DNA of 64,000 nucleotides from Ferrimonas marina (GCF_900129905.1 NZ_FQXG01000003.1:177771-241770), one strand, 5' to 3'. Shown: positions 39,889-48,824, counted from the stretch's first letter. The notes: a model not told the origin generated them from the letters alone. Made by a program: numbers and translations.

Positions 39889-40818
39889 ATGGCTTATTTC
39901 GCTATCAACACCCTGTCCGATCTGGAAACCTTCTACCAGAACTACAAGCGCCACCTGGCTGAGCAGCACAGCACCGAGTACAAGCACGACAATAAGTGTC
40001 GTAACCGGTTTGCTGACCTTTTTGGCCAGCCCAACTGGGCCACCCTGGCCGCGGTGGTTGAGCGGTCCCAGGCAGCGGTTACTGAGCAGCCGGATGATGA
40101 CTTGGCCCAGGTTAACGAAATCCCAACAGTTTACGTCCGCGATGATCTGATGGGCACCGTGCTGATTGACGGCATTGAGATTGATCGGGACCTCTTTGAT
40201 GACGGTGAAGTCGGGTACCGCCTGGTAGAGCGCGAGGACTATCTGACAAACCTGAAGGTTGAAATTGGTAAGGCTGCAAAGCCCGGTAGTCATAACCACG
40301 GTTGGCTGAGCGACATGGAGGCCGATCTTAGCGCTGCGAAAGGCGTCTCAGACCGCTATCTGTTCGAGTCAACGCGGGACAATGAGATCGTGATCGCCTC
40401 GATTAGCCCGGAGCGCTTTGCAGAGATCTGCAATGAGTTGCTGGCGGAGCAGGCCAAGCTCAATGCCCTCACTACTTTTTCAACCGAGCAGGAGCGTGAG
40501 TACCTGCTGGCGGTGATGGAAGAAAAGGAGTTTGACCCGATGACTCTGCCGGATCTTAACGGCGAGTTGCGCGAAGAGCTGAATGACGACATCCTGCGGC
40601 TCTTTGAGGAGAGGTTCGAAGAATTGGCCTTCCCGGAGCCAGACTGTGGTGCCGACTACAGCAAGCTGACGAATCAGGTGTTTGATCAGTTGTTGGACGT
40701 TCACCTGCGTGAAATCGGCAACGAAGCCATGTTGATGGTGGGTGATGCCTACGACATTCTCCGCGAGCACTTCAACAACGAGATCTTGGAACTGCATCAG
40801 CGCGGCTTGGAAGGCTAA
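39889..40818 (+). CDS. Acidic hypothetical protein, 309 aa, with glyoxalase-superfamily-like N-terminus
   Basis: The N-terminal 60 residues (FYQNYKRHLAEQHSTEYKHD then CRNRFADLFGQPNWATLAAV) resemble the short helical N-terminal segment seen in plasmid proteins labelled glyoxalase superfamily; a similar segment occurs in the protein at 59486. Residues 60-309 are strongly acidic and helical and not recognised. A TATAC palindrome lies upstream. Function unknown. Confidence 0.7.
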   Translation: MAYFAINTLSDLETFYQNYKRHLAEQHSTEYKHDNKCRNRFADLFGQPNWATLAAVVERSQAAVTEQPDDDLAQVNEIPTVYVRDDLMGTVLIDGIEIDRDLFDDGEVGYRLVEREDYLTNLKVEIGKAAKPGSHNHGWLSDMEADLSAAKGVSDRYLFESTRDNEIVIASISPERFAEICNELLAEQAKLNALTTFSTEQEREYLLAVMEEKEFDPMTLPDLNGELREELNDDILRLFEERFEELAFPEPDCGADYSKLTNQVFDQLLDVHLREIGNEAMLMVGDAYDILREHFNNEILELHQRGLEG

Positions 40819-40880
40819 GACCGGTATTGCGGGGCGCCCTAGTGGGGCCCCGCTTCTTGCAAATTAAGGGACGAAAAAAT

Positions 40881-41186
40881 ATGGACATCGCGTTTACCAC
40901 CAATCCGGACACCATGTATGCCGTGGCGAATATCGATAACAGTGAAGGTCTGATCAAGCTGATGGTGTACAACAACGGGCCCAAGTCCTCTGAGTTGTAT
41001 GGCCAGTTTTTCTTCGTCACCGGCGGTAAGATCTACACCCAGGCCCGTGATGGCGATGGATTTGTGGAGTTGGAAGGGCTTGCTGTGGCCTTTGCAGCAG
41101 TCTCTGAAACCCCGCAGTGGTGCGCTGAGTGCTTTGCGGTCGTCGTTGAGAACCACCTGGAGCAGAGCGCCGCCGTCCGGATGTAG
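40881..41186 (+). CDS. Hypothetical protein, 101 aa
   Basis: Start at 40881 (MDIAFTTNPDTMYAVANIDN), preceded by AAGGGACG. Beta-rich with a CAECFAVV segment near the end. Follows the acidic protein in the same direction and probably shares its transcript. No family recognised. Confidence 0.66.
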   Translation: MDIAFTTNPDTMYAVANIDNSEGLIKLMVYNNGPKSSELYGQFFFVTGGKIYTQARDGDGFVELEGLAVAFAAVSETPQWCAECFAVVVENHLEQSAAVRM

Positions 41187-41264
41187 GGTGATGGGTTGTG
41201 TAGCCCTGGCGCTCGCTGTATCCGGTACAGTGGTAGGTCAGCTAGCAATAAGGGGGTGGGTGAG

Positions 41265-41816
41265 GTGATCGGCTATTCATTTGCGCCGTTGGTGCTGAGG
41301 ATGCAGTTCTATGTGAGTGGCCTGGCCATGATGGTTATAGGCTGGGGTAAGCCGTTTGCAGGTTTGGCGCTGCCTTTAGGCGCGCTATTGATCGCGTGTG
41401 TTTGGTTTTCGGACCGATGGAACGCGTACCAGCAGCGAAAGGCAAACGCTGCCGCTGCAAAAGCGCTGGCCTGGCATGTCAATGTAGGGGTGATGCCGGA
41501 TTATCACCGTGTGAACGTTGAAAAAGCGGATGGGTCCATCGTCTGGAACGTGGCGCCCTCGGGTTTGAACTGGGATGTTGCAGATCATAACCCCATCGTG
41601 ACGTTTAAGCAGAGGCGCCCTAGAAAAACGCCGGGCGCGCCGTGCATTGGTCCAAGTTATGGGTTTTCGGGTATGGTTCTGGTTGGGCTAGTAAGGTACG
41701 GCCGCAGGCATTCGCTGGCGGCCGTTTCGGTTGGTTTATGCCTGTTGGAGTTGGCCCCAGGTCTGCTCGTCGATCACCACCGTGGCCAGGCCGCGTTTGC
41801 GGTTCTCAATGGCTGA
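41265..41816 (+). CDS. Putative membrane protein, 183 aa
   Basis: GTG at 41265 after AGGGGGTGGG; an ATG at 41301 is also possible. Residues about 12-50 make one or two transmembrane helices (FYVSGLAMMVIGWG; FAGLALPLGALLIACVWF), followed by a basic soluble part. The last 80 bp overlap the opposite-strand BRCT gene, so the C-terminal end may be artificial. Confidence 0.5.
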   Translation: MIGYSFAPLVLRMQFYVSGLAMMVIGWGKPFAGLALPLGALLIACVWFSDRWNAYQQRKANAAAAKALAWHVNVGVMPDYHRVNVEKADGSIVWNVAPSGLNWDVADHNPIVTFKQRRPRKTPGAPCIGPSYGFSGMVLVGLVRYGRRHSLAAVSVGLCLLELAPGLLVDHHRGQAAFAVLNG

Positions 41817-42620
41817 CTTGATCTTGAGTCCGTAGGTTGCGTACTTCCAATCTGCGGTGATGGTGCCGCCCACCACCAGAATATCCGTGGTTCTGTTCAT
41901 CCGTTTGGAGGGTATGGCGCCCAGCTGCCGGGCCTGGTGCTCTACGTGCTTGCGGTTGCCGGCCATGAAAGTGCCGGTGAAGCAGATCTGCTTTCCTTCC
42001 AGCCCATCACTGGGCAGCTCACCGAAAAAAGGGGTCAGTTGGGTGGTAGCTGCCTCCGCGTAGCCGGTGGCGAAGAACTGGTTGCCTCCCACCTGTTTGA
42101 CCAGATCCAGCAGTCCTTGGCGTTCCTCGTCGGTGATCACCTCGTCGGCGATGATCTGGTTTAACCGTGTCTCTACCTGCTCAACCGGCCAGTGATGGCG
42201 AAGATCCCGGCTCTGGCGCACCAGGTCCTGAAGTGACTGGATCTCTTTGTCGTTGAGTTGGTCATCGCAGGCAATCCCCTGGAGAAACCCCAGGAACGAA
42301 TTCACAAAGCAGGTCTCCGTCTGGGCCCGGTCGTCACCGTACTGGAGCACGTCAGCGGTCATCTGCTGCAGATCCGCCAGCTCTTCCGCCGTTACAGTGC
42401 CGTCGCTGAGGATATCGATAAGCAGATCTTCGATGTCCAGCACATCGCCTTCACGGGGCAGGTGGGGTTGCTCCGCCAGCCAGGCCTGAAGGTAAGTCGC
42501 TTCCTGTTCGGTGAGTTTGCCATCGGCATGGATCCCCTGGAGGGCACCTTGCAGCGCCATGAGGGCCTTGCGGGTGTTCTTGGACCGGTTGTATTGGGGA
42601 TAGAGTGAGGGTGTGGCCAT
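41736..42620 (-). CDS. BRCT-domain protein, 294 aa
   Basis: Residues about 205-290 are a BRCT domain: LEGKQICFTGTFMAGNRKHV, then RQLGAIPSKRMNRTTDILVV and the Trp-bearing last helix. BRCT domains bind phosphopeptides or DNA ends and occur in NAD-dependent ligase and in nucleases. Residues 1-200 are helical repeats (LNDKEIQSLQDLVRQ; VITDEERQGLLDLVKQ) with a TerB-like look but unnamed. No exonuclease or ligase domain accompanies it. ATG at 42620 after AAGGAC. Confidence 0.82.
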   Translation of the reverse strand: MATPSLYPQYNRSKNTRKALMALQGALQGIHADGKLTEQEATYLQAWLAEQPHLPREGDVLDIEDLLIDILSDGTVTAEELADLQQMTADVLQYGDDRAQTETCFVNSFLGFLQGIACDDQLNDKEIQSLQDLVRQSRDLRHHWPVEQVETRLNQIIADEVITDEERQGLLDLVKQVGGNQFFATGYAEAATTQLTPFFGELPSDGLEGKQICFTGTFMAGNRKHVEHQARQLGAIPSKRMNRTTDILVVGGTITADWKYATYGLKIKSAIENRKRGLATVVIDEQTWGQLQQA

Positions 42621-42730
42621 TGGTTTCCGTCCTTGGATACGTTGGTGAGTGCATCCATAAGAGCGGGTTTGTTAGGCCGGTGTCAACTGCATGGGCCCGC
42701 ATAGGGCGGGTCTTGTGGGGTCAACTGGCC

Positions 42731-42840
42731 GGACAAAGTGTGCCTGCACTACAAAAAGTGGTGGGACAAAGTGTATCTGCAGTACACAAAGTGGTGGGAG
42801 AAAGTGTGTGAAGTACGCACTAAGTGGTGGGACAAAGTGT
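42731..42840. repeat. Four direct repeats with exact 33-bp period
   Basis: GGACAAAGTGT (one copy GGAGAAAGTGT) starts at 42731, 42764, 42797 and 42830, each followed by a TGCACTACA-like and AAAGTGGTG segment. The period is exactly 33 bp, which is both 11 codons of the small opposite-strand frame and about three helical turns. Confidence 0.8.
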
Positions 42841-43093
42841 AGTTGGTCTTGTTGTTGTGGCGTGCAAGGGGGCTATGCGCTTGATTGAGCGAAAAGCTGA
42901 CAAAGCAATTTGTCTTAAGGGCTGGTCTTTCGTTGTCGCCTGGCTTACGCATGATGGCAAAAGCAGGTATGCCAAGGTCTAAGAAGTTGACCAGAATGGC
43001 GTTAATGGCCGCAGTGATTTCAATCCGTCTAGGGTTGCTGGCGGCGAAGCTTTGGGCGGCAATGATCGCGGTTTCTTTGGTGATGTAGTTCAC
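42749..43093 (-). CDS. Doubtful small protein, 114 aa, with repeat-encoded tail
   Basis: MNYITKETAIIAAQSFAASN start; residues 1-80 could be a real small protein, while the last 35 residues (YTLSHHLVRTS-type 11-residue repeats) merely translate the 33-bp DNA repeat. Whether the frame is expressed is uncertain. No family recognised. Confidence 0.35.
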   Translation of the reverse strand: MNYITKETAIIAAQSFAASNPRRIEITAAINAILVNFLDLGIPAFAIMRKPGDNERPALKTNCFVSFSLNQAHSPLARHNNKTNYTLSHHLVRTSHTFSHHFVYCRYTLSHHFL

Positions 43094-43198
43094 GACGCTG
43101 GGTTGCGACTTCGCGTTGTCCTGTGCCTGGTGTTTGGGGCCGGTGTTCTTGTCGTGAATAAGGGTGGTTTAGCCGTCAAGGTCCATTTCTGTTGCGTG

Positions 43199-43558
43199 TT
43201 AGTGCCTGGTCAGCTTATCCAGCGCGCTTAAGTCATCGTCGGAGTGTTCGCAAGCCTCAGGTTCCAGATCCTTCAGCCAGTCCAATCCGATGGGATCGCC
43301 AGCAGGGAACGACTCCATGCCTTCAAACAGAGAAGGCGGGCGCAGTCGTTGTTCGAGCGCTTCTTCGATCATGGCGTCCATCGCGACCTCTGAGGCCACA
43401 AAAAGGTTACCAAGGTCATGGTGCGTGACTTTGACGAGCTGCGGGTTGTTATGAGCGATTTGTGGCAGCTTGGCTAGGACATCTCCAGTGCTAAAGGAGA
43501 CCTCATCGCTGGTGTGGTTTTGAATGAACTGCTTGGCGGTTGCCTTGTCTTCTTTCAT
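43199..43558 (-). CDS. Acidic hypothetical protein, 119 aa
   Basis: MKEDKATAKQFIQNHTSDEV start at 43558; helical, with a strongly acidic C-terminus (LEPEACEHSDDDLSALDKL). No family recognised. Stands alone. Confidence 0.62.
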   Translation of the reverse strand: MKEDKATAKQFIQNHTSDEVSFSTGDVLAKLPQIAHNNPQLVKVTHHDLGNLFVASEVAMDAMIEEALEQRLRPPSLFEGMESFPAGDPIGLDWLKDLEPEACEHSDDDLSALDKLTRH

Positions 43559-43740
43559 GGCCGTGTCTCATGCCTTGGTTATTGCTCTGCTGTACAGTTT
43601 GGCAAATGAGAGTGACGTGAGTAAATCATAACCAGTTTGCCGGCCCGGCTGTCGGGTTGTGGGTGTATGTGTATGCGCTTGCTTGAGGGCAGGCTGTGCA
43701 GGGTTATATCTGAATAGGGAAGACCCCTCGGGAGGATGGC

Positions 43741-44190
43741 TTAGCTGTCTTCTTGTCGGGTAAGTTCACGCATCATGTCGCCTAGGGCGGTGTTCCTGGG
43801 GCCGATGATTTGCACGGCTGGGAAGACCAGGGTGATGCCGGCGCCAGGGTAGCCAGACAGTAAGCTACGCTCCGCTTGTTCGGCCGTGCCGTTAAGCACA
43901 AAGCAGAATCGAGGCTCCCCATCCTGGAACACCGTCACTCTGGTGATCGCGTACTGCGGTACCGGTTCAAGATCGAAGTTGAGCCGGCGGTGTTGCTCTT
44001 TCTGCTGTTCGGCCTGGCGGTAGGCGGCCCGGCTGGCGGCTATGGATGCTGGTTGCGGAGCAGCGGTAGTCGCCTCTTCTTCTTCGTCAGAGTAGAGCTC
44101 ATGGTCTGGATTGTTGTAATCCGCTGACCGGTAGTGCTCCCAGGTTGGGTTGAAGTGGTTGCTCCGGTCGTTGTTCGATCGGTTGGTCAT
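43741..44190 (-). CDS. Hypothetical protein, 149 aa
   Basis: Start at 44190 (MTNRSNNDRSNHFNPTWEHY). Low-complexity acidic region (ELYSDEEEEATT), coiled coil (YRQAEQQKEQHRRL), then a beta-rich end. No family recognised. Confidence 0.6.
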   Translation of the reverse strand: MTNRSNNDRSNHFNPTWEHYRSADYNNPDHELYSDEEEEATTAAPQPASIAASRAAYRQAEQQKEQHRRLNFDLEPVPQYAITRVTVFQDGEPRFCFVLNGTAEQAERSLLSGYPGAGITLVFPAVQIIGPRNTALGDMMRELTRQEDS

Positions 44191-44340
44191 GCCGGCTCCC
44201 ATGGTGCAGATTTCGCTCAGGCGTCTGTTCAGTTTCTAACCTAGTGCTCGATGTGGGTGAAGTCTAATTTTGTGCCGGTATTTGGTGTGGTGTTGAGTGC
44301 TTCGGCTGTTCGATTTTTGACCTGGTAGTTCAGCTAGGGC

Positions 44341-45360
44341 ATGTTGGGACTTCTCATGGAGGAGAGTGATTTATCGAGGGAAGGAGTCATGCTCAATAAG
44401 ATCGTTTACGCCTTTTATACGGATTCGGCCATTCGGGAAATGCTATCGCGAGCCAACACTGAAAGTTGCCTGGAGCTTATTGATGCGGTAGGCATCAGCA
44501 AAAAACTGAAAGTGGATCGCGCCTTTTACGGGTATTCCGTCCCAGAGAGGAATACGATCTACGAGGAGTGTGTGCTTGAACGGCGGATGGATTTGGTCGA
44601 AGAGTGCTTGAGGCGGGGGGCGAACGTTAATTTGGTGCGACCTTGGTATTTGCTGGATGGTCGAGTTGTAGGCACTCCGCTGACCTACTATGTTTGGCTG
44701 CATAAATATGACGCTGTGCTGACGTTGCTGAAATATCAGCCTGATGTGAGCATCCGCTGCGATTTGTATCACTTTGCGCTGGGGCTTACTAAATACCTTA
44801 TGTATTACGCTAGCCAGTCAGGTTCTGTGGTGCCTGAGAGCGAGTTGATGTTTGCGGGTGACAGAGCGATATCAGACTCCAGCTTTCGCAAGGAGCATCG
44901 CTTAGATCTCATTTATGGCTGCTTGAGACAAATGCTGGACCGAGGCGGTAGCCCTAATCAACTTGATTACTCAGATTATCGCGGTCAGCAGGGGCAGACG
45001 CTGGTGGATACGTTTGAGTATCTGGGCAGTGTGCCCGAGTTAAATGAGTTCCTGGTGGATTGGAATCGTTGCATGGGGGATTGTGCCGAGCTTTTAAGGA
45101 GCTACGGTGGCAGGCCTGGAAATGGCTACTATTGCGGTATTGAGAGTGATGCGGTCGAGGGTAAACCTCTGTGCAAGAGGCGATTCGACTCTGAGTTTTT
45201 CTTTTACCGCCAGGAGTTCGACCCTGATAGTCTTGATTTGTCGCCATTGGAGCATTACGACGTGCTTTGCGATCCGTCGAGCTACGCGAACTACAGCGAG
45301 AAGGTCTGGTGCAGGTTTCAATTGGCACTCCGTCCAATCAGTGCCGAAGTGGATGTGTGA
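44341..45360 (+). CDS. Ankyrin-repeat-like protein, 339 aa
   Basis: Two separate stretches show the ankyrin helix-loop-helix pattern: RMDLVEECLRRGANVNLV with TPLTYYVWLHKYDAVLTLL (residues about 80-135), and LDLIYGCLRQMLDRGGSPNQ onward with CAELLRSYGGRP. Four to six degenerate repeats are likely. Ankyrin arrays mediate protein-protein binding; partners unknown. The Cys-rich end is unlike its neighbours, and codon use is more A+T-rich than the surrounding genes. Confidence 0.7.
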   Translation: MLGLLMEESDLSREGVMLNKIVYAFYTDSAIREMLSRANTESCLELIDAVGISKKLKVDRAFYGYSVPERNTIYEECVLERRMDLVEECLRRGANVNLVRPWYLLDGRVVGTPLTYYVWLHKYDAVLTLLKYQPDVSIRCDLYHFALGLTKYLMYYASQSGSVVPESELMFAGDRAISDSSFRKEHRLDLIYGCLRQMLDRGGSPNQLDYSDYRGQQGQTLVDTFEYLGSVPELNEFLVDWNRCMGDCAELLRSYGGRPGNGYYCGIESDAVEGKPLCKRRFDSEFFFYRQEFDPDSLDLSPLEHYDVLCDPSSYANYSEKVWCRFQLALRPISAEVDV

Positions 45361-45499
45361 GGTTGGGCAGTGGAATTCTGCTAATACCATTCGTGCCCTG
45401 GGCCGACCCCTTTACGCTGTAACGCGGGCTGTTCGATTACGCTTGGGTGGTCCATGTACAGGGTAAAATAGAGATACCGATGTTCGTTGAGACAGTGCC

Positions 45500-46051
45500 G
45501 TGAGTATCTCTGAAAATCAGATGGTGGTGACTGCGTTTACCACAGGTTTAGTGCCCGCTGCTGTTGGTGTAGAGATGGTGGATGGGGCAGAGCCCAAGGC
45601 CGTGTTGGGTGCGCTGATCCGGCTAAGCCAATTGCCGGGCGCGGAGCGCTTATCCATCCAAAGCTCAGCAGAGGATTTCGTGTGGGAACCGCTGCGCTTA
45701 CCGGCGCTGCTGGAGGAAATGAAGTTCTATGCCCAGATCCCCAGGGCGCTTCTTCGGGCCTGTACTGCGCAGGATGAGCTGGAGATGCAAGTGCGCCATA
45801 GGCAACTGTGTGAAGGGGGGGACTCTGGATCTGCCCTTGAGGTACAGGGGGAGCGTGAGTTGATTGGTCGTACTGGCTCTATGCTCGCGCGGATCAAGGT
45901 CCGAATGGACGAAATTAACGCTGCCTATGATGCCCGTAGTGCTGGTCTTACTGGTGATCTCGACGGCGTTGCTGCCGTGGTTCAAGGGGGCGGCCGGCCA
46001 GCATCTGGCAGCGGGCAGGGACGGTTGATAGAGTCGAGCTTAGAGCGCTGA
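45500..46051 (+). CDS. Hypothetical protein, 183 aa
   Basis: GTG at 45500. Beta-rich first half (VTAFTTGLVPAAVGVEMVDG), helical second half and a low-complexity Gly/Ser tail. It precedes two small membrane proteins on the same strand. No family recognised. Confidence 0.6.
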   Translation: MSISENQMVVTAFTTGLVPAAVGVEMVDGAEPKAVLGALIRLSQLPGAERLSIQSSAEDFVWEPLRLPALLEEMKFYAQIPRALLRACTAQDELEMQVRHRQLCEGGDSGSALEVQGERELIGRTGSMLARIKVRMDEINAAYDARSAGLTGDLDGVAAVVQGGGRPASGSGQGRLIESSLER

Positions 46052-46075
46052 AAGTGATGGGGCGGAAGAGGGTAT

Positions 46076-46402
46076 ATGGAACTGTTTCTCGCCAATGTGG
46101 TTGTTCTGGTCTTTTTTGTCGCATTCGTTAGCTTCGTAGAAAGGCGGAAAATCATCGCTACGCAGGATGGCGCCATCAGGGCATTGGCGGTTGTCGCCGG
46201 TTTGCTGCTTGCATTGGTGGTGGCCGGCTCGGTGTTTGCGTTGCTCATTGGTTGGTTGCTTCCTGAGGTCTACCCTAAAGTCTTCGTGTACAAGGCCCCG
46301 TTCGTCGCCCTGGCTTTGGTGGTGTACTGGCTTGCAAAGGTGTTCAGGGGGCAGCTGGGTAAGGCTGGGCCTAATACGCTTGATGGGCGGAGGTGCAAAT
46401 GA
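46076..46402 (+). CDS. Small membrane protein, 108 aa
   Basis: Three hydrophobic helices (residues about 4-22, ALAVVAGLLLALVVAGSVFA, and FVALALVVYWLAKV). ATG at 46076. The next gene overlaps its stop by 4 bp, so the two are coupled. Confidence 0.7.
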   Translation: MELFLANVVVLVFFVAFVSFVERRKIIATQDGAIRALAVVAGLLLALVVAGSVFALLIGWLLPEVYPKVFVYKAPFVALALVVYWLAKVFRGQLGKAGPNTLDGRRCK

Positions 46403-46587
46403 CACTGGAGACAATTTGGCTGCTGGCGGGTTTGGCTGGCCTGATCGGCCTTTATGCAGTCTGGCGCTACTTCAGGTTGGATAAAGAGCACGAAGACTGG
46501 GTTGAGAACAAGCTCGGTCCGGCTCTAAAGGCCCTGCAAAAAACAGATAGCGCCTCGGAAGAGGGTGAGTCGGGCAAACAGGAGTAA
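46399..46587 (+). CDS. Small single-span membrane protein, 62 aa
   Basis: ATG at 46399 overlaps the preceding stop. One transmembrane helix (TIWLLAGLAGLIGLYAVW) and an acidic tail. Probably acts with the neighbouring membrane protein; function unknown. Confidence 0.68.
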   Translation: MTLETIWLLAGLAGLIGLYAVWRYFRLDKEHEDWVENKLGPALKALQKTDSASEEGESGKQE

Positions 46588-46732
46588 CGACTGACATTCC
46601 CTGCTCGGGCTATTCGCTCAGCATCCCGCCGCGCCTTGCCGCGGCATCTTTATGCCAGGCTGTGTGGCGCTTGCCGCAAATCACAATCAACCGGGTTCCC
46701 TGGGTCTGCGTCTGGGATGCCTGGACGTGGCT

Positions 46733-46955
46733 CGTGTACGTCCGGCCATAGTCATCGTGTAAGGCTGGCGTGTACGTCCGACCCTAGCAGTCGTGTAAGG
46801 CTGGCGTGTACGTCCGTGCCTGGACCTGGGTGAAAACGCGTGTACGTCCTACCCTGGAAGTCTTAAGCTGAGAACGTGTACGTCCGAGCCTTGGGGATGG
46901 GATCCATCGTGTACGTCCTACCCAGAGGCACCCTAGGTGTTAAACGTGTACGTCC
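46733..46955. repeat. Noncoding array of seven CGTGTACGTCC repeats
   Basis: CGTGTACGTCC begins at 46733, 46769, 46805, 46839, 46875, 46908 and 46945 (spacing 33-37 bp). Two CGTGTAAGGCTGG half-like copies lie between the first ones. The unit is far from the origin iterons in sequence. The surrounding 700 bp (46588-47299) hold no convincing gene. It could be a partition (parS-like) site, a second initiator-binding locus or a large operator. Confidence 0.82.
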
Positions 46956-47299
46956 GGCCTGTAGCCCAGTCTTGGTGCCTGTTGGTGCCGGTGGCGGGGC
47001 GGCTAGAGGGCTGTGATCGCGTGTGTGCTTCGGCCTTCCTGTGGCGTGTTGTGGCCTCGGGCGCCAGCGGCATTTGCTGTTACACGGTTACCTGGGAATT
47101 GGCCGGGTCAGGCTGTGCGGGCTAGGACGTCGGTACCAAGTCGGTTTACACCGGCGGGAATTCTTTGACGGGGGAGGAAAGGTGGGCTCGGACGTTTCGG
47201 TCGTGTCGTGTTACACGGGCAGGAAAACATTGCGATGCCAGTGATTGGGCCGTCGTTTCAGGGGCCTTGGCTCAGTGCAGCTTTTGCCCAGGGCGCCAC
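46956..47299. other. Noncoding interval after the CGTGTACGTCC array
   Basis: About 340 bp with no convincing gene. Three more TTACAC-type motifs occur (TGTTACACGG near 47081, GTTTACACCGG near 47144, GTGTTACACGGG near 47209), perhaps decayed relatives of the array or operators. Confidence 0.45.
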
Positions 47300-47656
47300 T
47301 TATGGGTTGTGGTTGTTTGAGGCGTGGTTGAGGGCCGCCAGCGCGTCGGGAAAGTCGGCGTGCAGCTGGCCCGGCCGTTCTTTATGGATCCGCATGCCAC
47401 GGAGCAGAACCAACGCGGCGAGGAATCCCTCGTCATCGAGGTTGGCCAGCTGCTCAATGCAGGGCAGGGGGGCGCCAGGTTGGTCCAGGGCTAGCAGTAG
47501 TCGGCCAGCAGCAGGGTAGGTGGTGCTCAGCTTGATCAGGGCCCTGACAGCGTTAATGGTATGAAGTCTCGAGACGAATAAGCGCTGGCGCCGTTCCTGA
47601 GTGCGGCGTAGGTTGCTGCTGGCGGCATAGTTACCGATGGTGTCGTCGTTGCTCAC
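47300..47656 (-). CDS. Hypothetical helical protein, 118 aa
   Basis: GTG at 47656 (VSNDDTIGNYAASSNLRRTQ) with GGGAGCG upstream. Mostly helical with Leu-rich segments; no motif recognised. Confidence 0.6.
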   Translation of the reverse strand: MSNDDTIGNYAASSNLRRTQERRQRLFVSRLHTINAVRALIKLSTTYPAAGRLLLALDQPGAPLPCIEQLANLDDEGFLAALVLLRGMRIHKERPGQLHADFPDALAALNHASNNHNP

Positions 47657-47740
47657 GGTGCGCTCCCTACCAGTGCTTATGTGTTCCCAGTCTAGTCTTT
47701 GCAAGCGAGGGACCACGTTGCCCTGCTTGTTGGCGGGGCT

Positions 47741-48673
47741 TTATCGCTGCAGGACCTGTGGCAGTTCTTCCAGCGGGCCAAGCTCACTAAGTGCAAACAG
47801 GGCCTCGGGTTTGAAGCACTCGGTGTGCCCGCCCCAGGGTTCTGCGATGCTGCGGATCCAATACTGAGAGTTGCTGGTGCCCCTGCCTAGATGGGCATGT
47901 AAGCGCCTCTCTAGTGCCAGTGCCTCTTGGCGACTGCTCACTGTCCATGTGTGGATGATCCGAACGGGATGGCCGCTATCTCGCTGTATAGCGCCAAACC
48001 GCTGCTGTTCGATGTCCTTGCGCGTGATGCCGATTTTAAGCAGGCCGCCAACGGCGACGGCATAGACCGTGTGGGCTTGGCCGGCGCCATTGATAGGTGG
48101 TGTGGTGGACCTGGTGTACCCGTTTGCCTGGGCAATCGCGCCCGAAAACCATGTGCCGGAGAGCCAATTGCCGCCATACCAAACGCCGGATACCCAGTCG
48201 CCGCTTCGCCAGGTCTCTCCACAGAAGTTGCCGGAGAGCCACTGGCCATCGTGCCAGTCAGCAAAGAACCATCCGTTATGCCAGGTGCCATGGTGCCAAG
48301 TGCCAGAGGCAAACTGTCCGCTGTGCCAGGTACCAGAGCGCCAAACCCCGTGCTCCCAGTTGCCATTGAGCCACTCGCCGCTGACCCACTCCCCATAGAG
48401 CCAAGTGCCCCCTCGCCATGTGCCGTTGAGCCATTGCCCGTTGTGCCACTCACCGGTCTCCCAGGTGCCGCCATGCCAGGTACCGCTGAGCCATGTGCCA
48501 GAGCGCCACTCGCCAGTCACCCAAACGCCACCCTCCCAGGTTCCCTCTATCCAGGTGCCAGATTTCCAGAGAATAGTGTCAGCGCCATTGTGCCTGGTCA
48601 TGGCCACATCAGCGTTTAGTGTCTTTGCTTCTAGCAGCCACCTTGGGGGGTTGGGGAGTTCTGAAATCTTCAT
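47741..48673 (-). CDS. Tryptophan-pentapeptide repeat protein fused to a GIY-YIG (T5orf172/Mug113) domain
   Basis: 310 aa. Residues about 38-177 are some 27 tandem five-residue units of the form [S/N/G]-G-x-W-x (SGTWL, NGQWL, GGTWR and so on), with one four-residue slip; this should fold as a right-handed beta solenoid with stacked Trp. Residues about 200-290 match the T5orf172/Mug113 branch of the GIY-YIG nuclease fold: VYAVAV, LLKIGIT, the Arg after it, and EALALERRLHAHLG with the catalytic Glu. Such a fusion is new to me. A plausible reading is a DNA-mimic or surface-binding solenoid that places a nuclease. Convergent with nothing; stands alone. Confidence 0.82.
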   Translation of the reverse strand: MKISELPNPPRWLLEAKTLNADVAMTRHNGADTILWKSGTWIEGTWEGGVWVTGEWRSGTWLSGTWHGGTWETGEWHNGQWLNGTWRGGTWLYGEWVSGEWLNGNWEHGVWRSGTWHSGQFASGTWHHGTWHNGWFFADWHDGQWLSGNFCGETWRSGDWVSGVWYGGNWLSGTWFSGAIAQANGYTRSTTPPINGAGQAHTVYAVAVGGLLKIGITRKDIEQQRFGAIQRDSGHPVRIIHTWTVSSRQEALALERRLHAHLGRGTSNSQYWIRSIAEPWGGHTECFKPEALFALSELGPLEELPQVLQR

Positions 48674-48824
48674 GGGCGCAATCGGCTAGTTTTTCGTCAG
48701 GGTGTGTGGTTCTCAGTAAAGGGATCCTGGTTGTCTGGGTCAAGCGATCTGTGAGGGTGGTGGATAAAGTAGGTGAAGTCAGGGGCAACATTTCACTCCT
48801 GAGGATTCGGCTCGGATTGGGCTG

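Noticed and set aside
46733-46955. CRISPR-like array
   Set aside because: The repeat is only 11 bp with spacers of 22-26 bp and no cas genes; too short for CRISPR.
47927-48619. 230-codon plus-strand frame with Pro-rich repeats
   Set aside because: It is the antisense of the Trp-pentapeptide repeat; its periodicity comes from the 15-bp DNA repeat.
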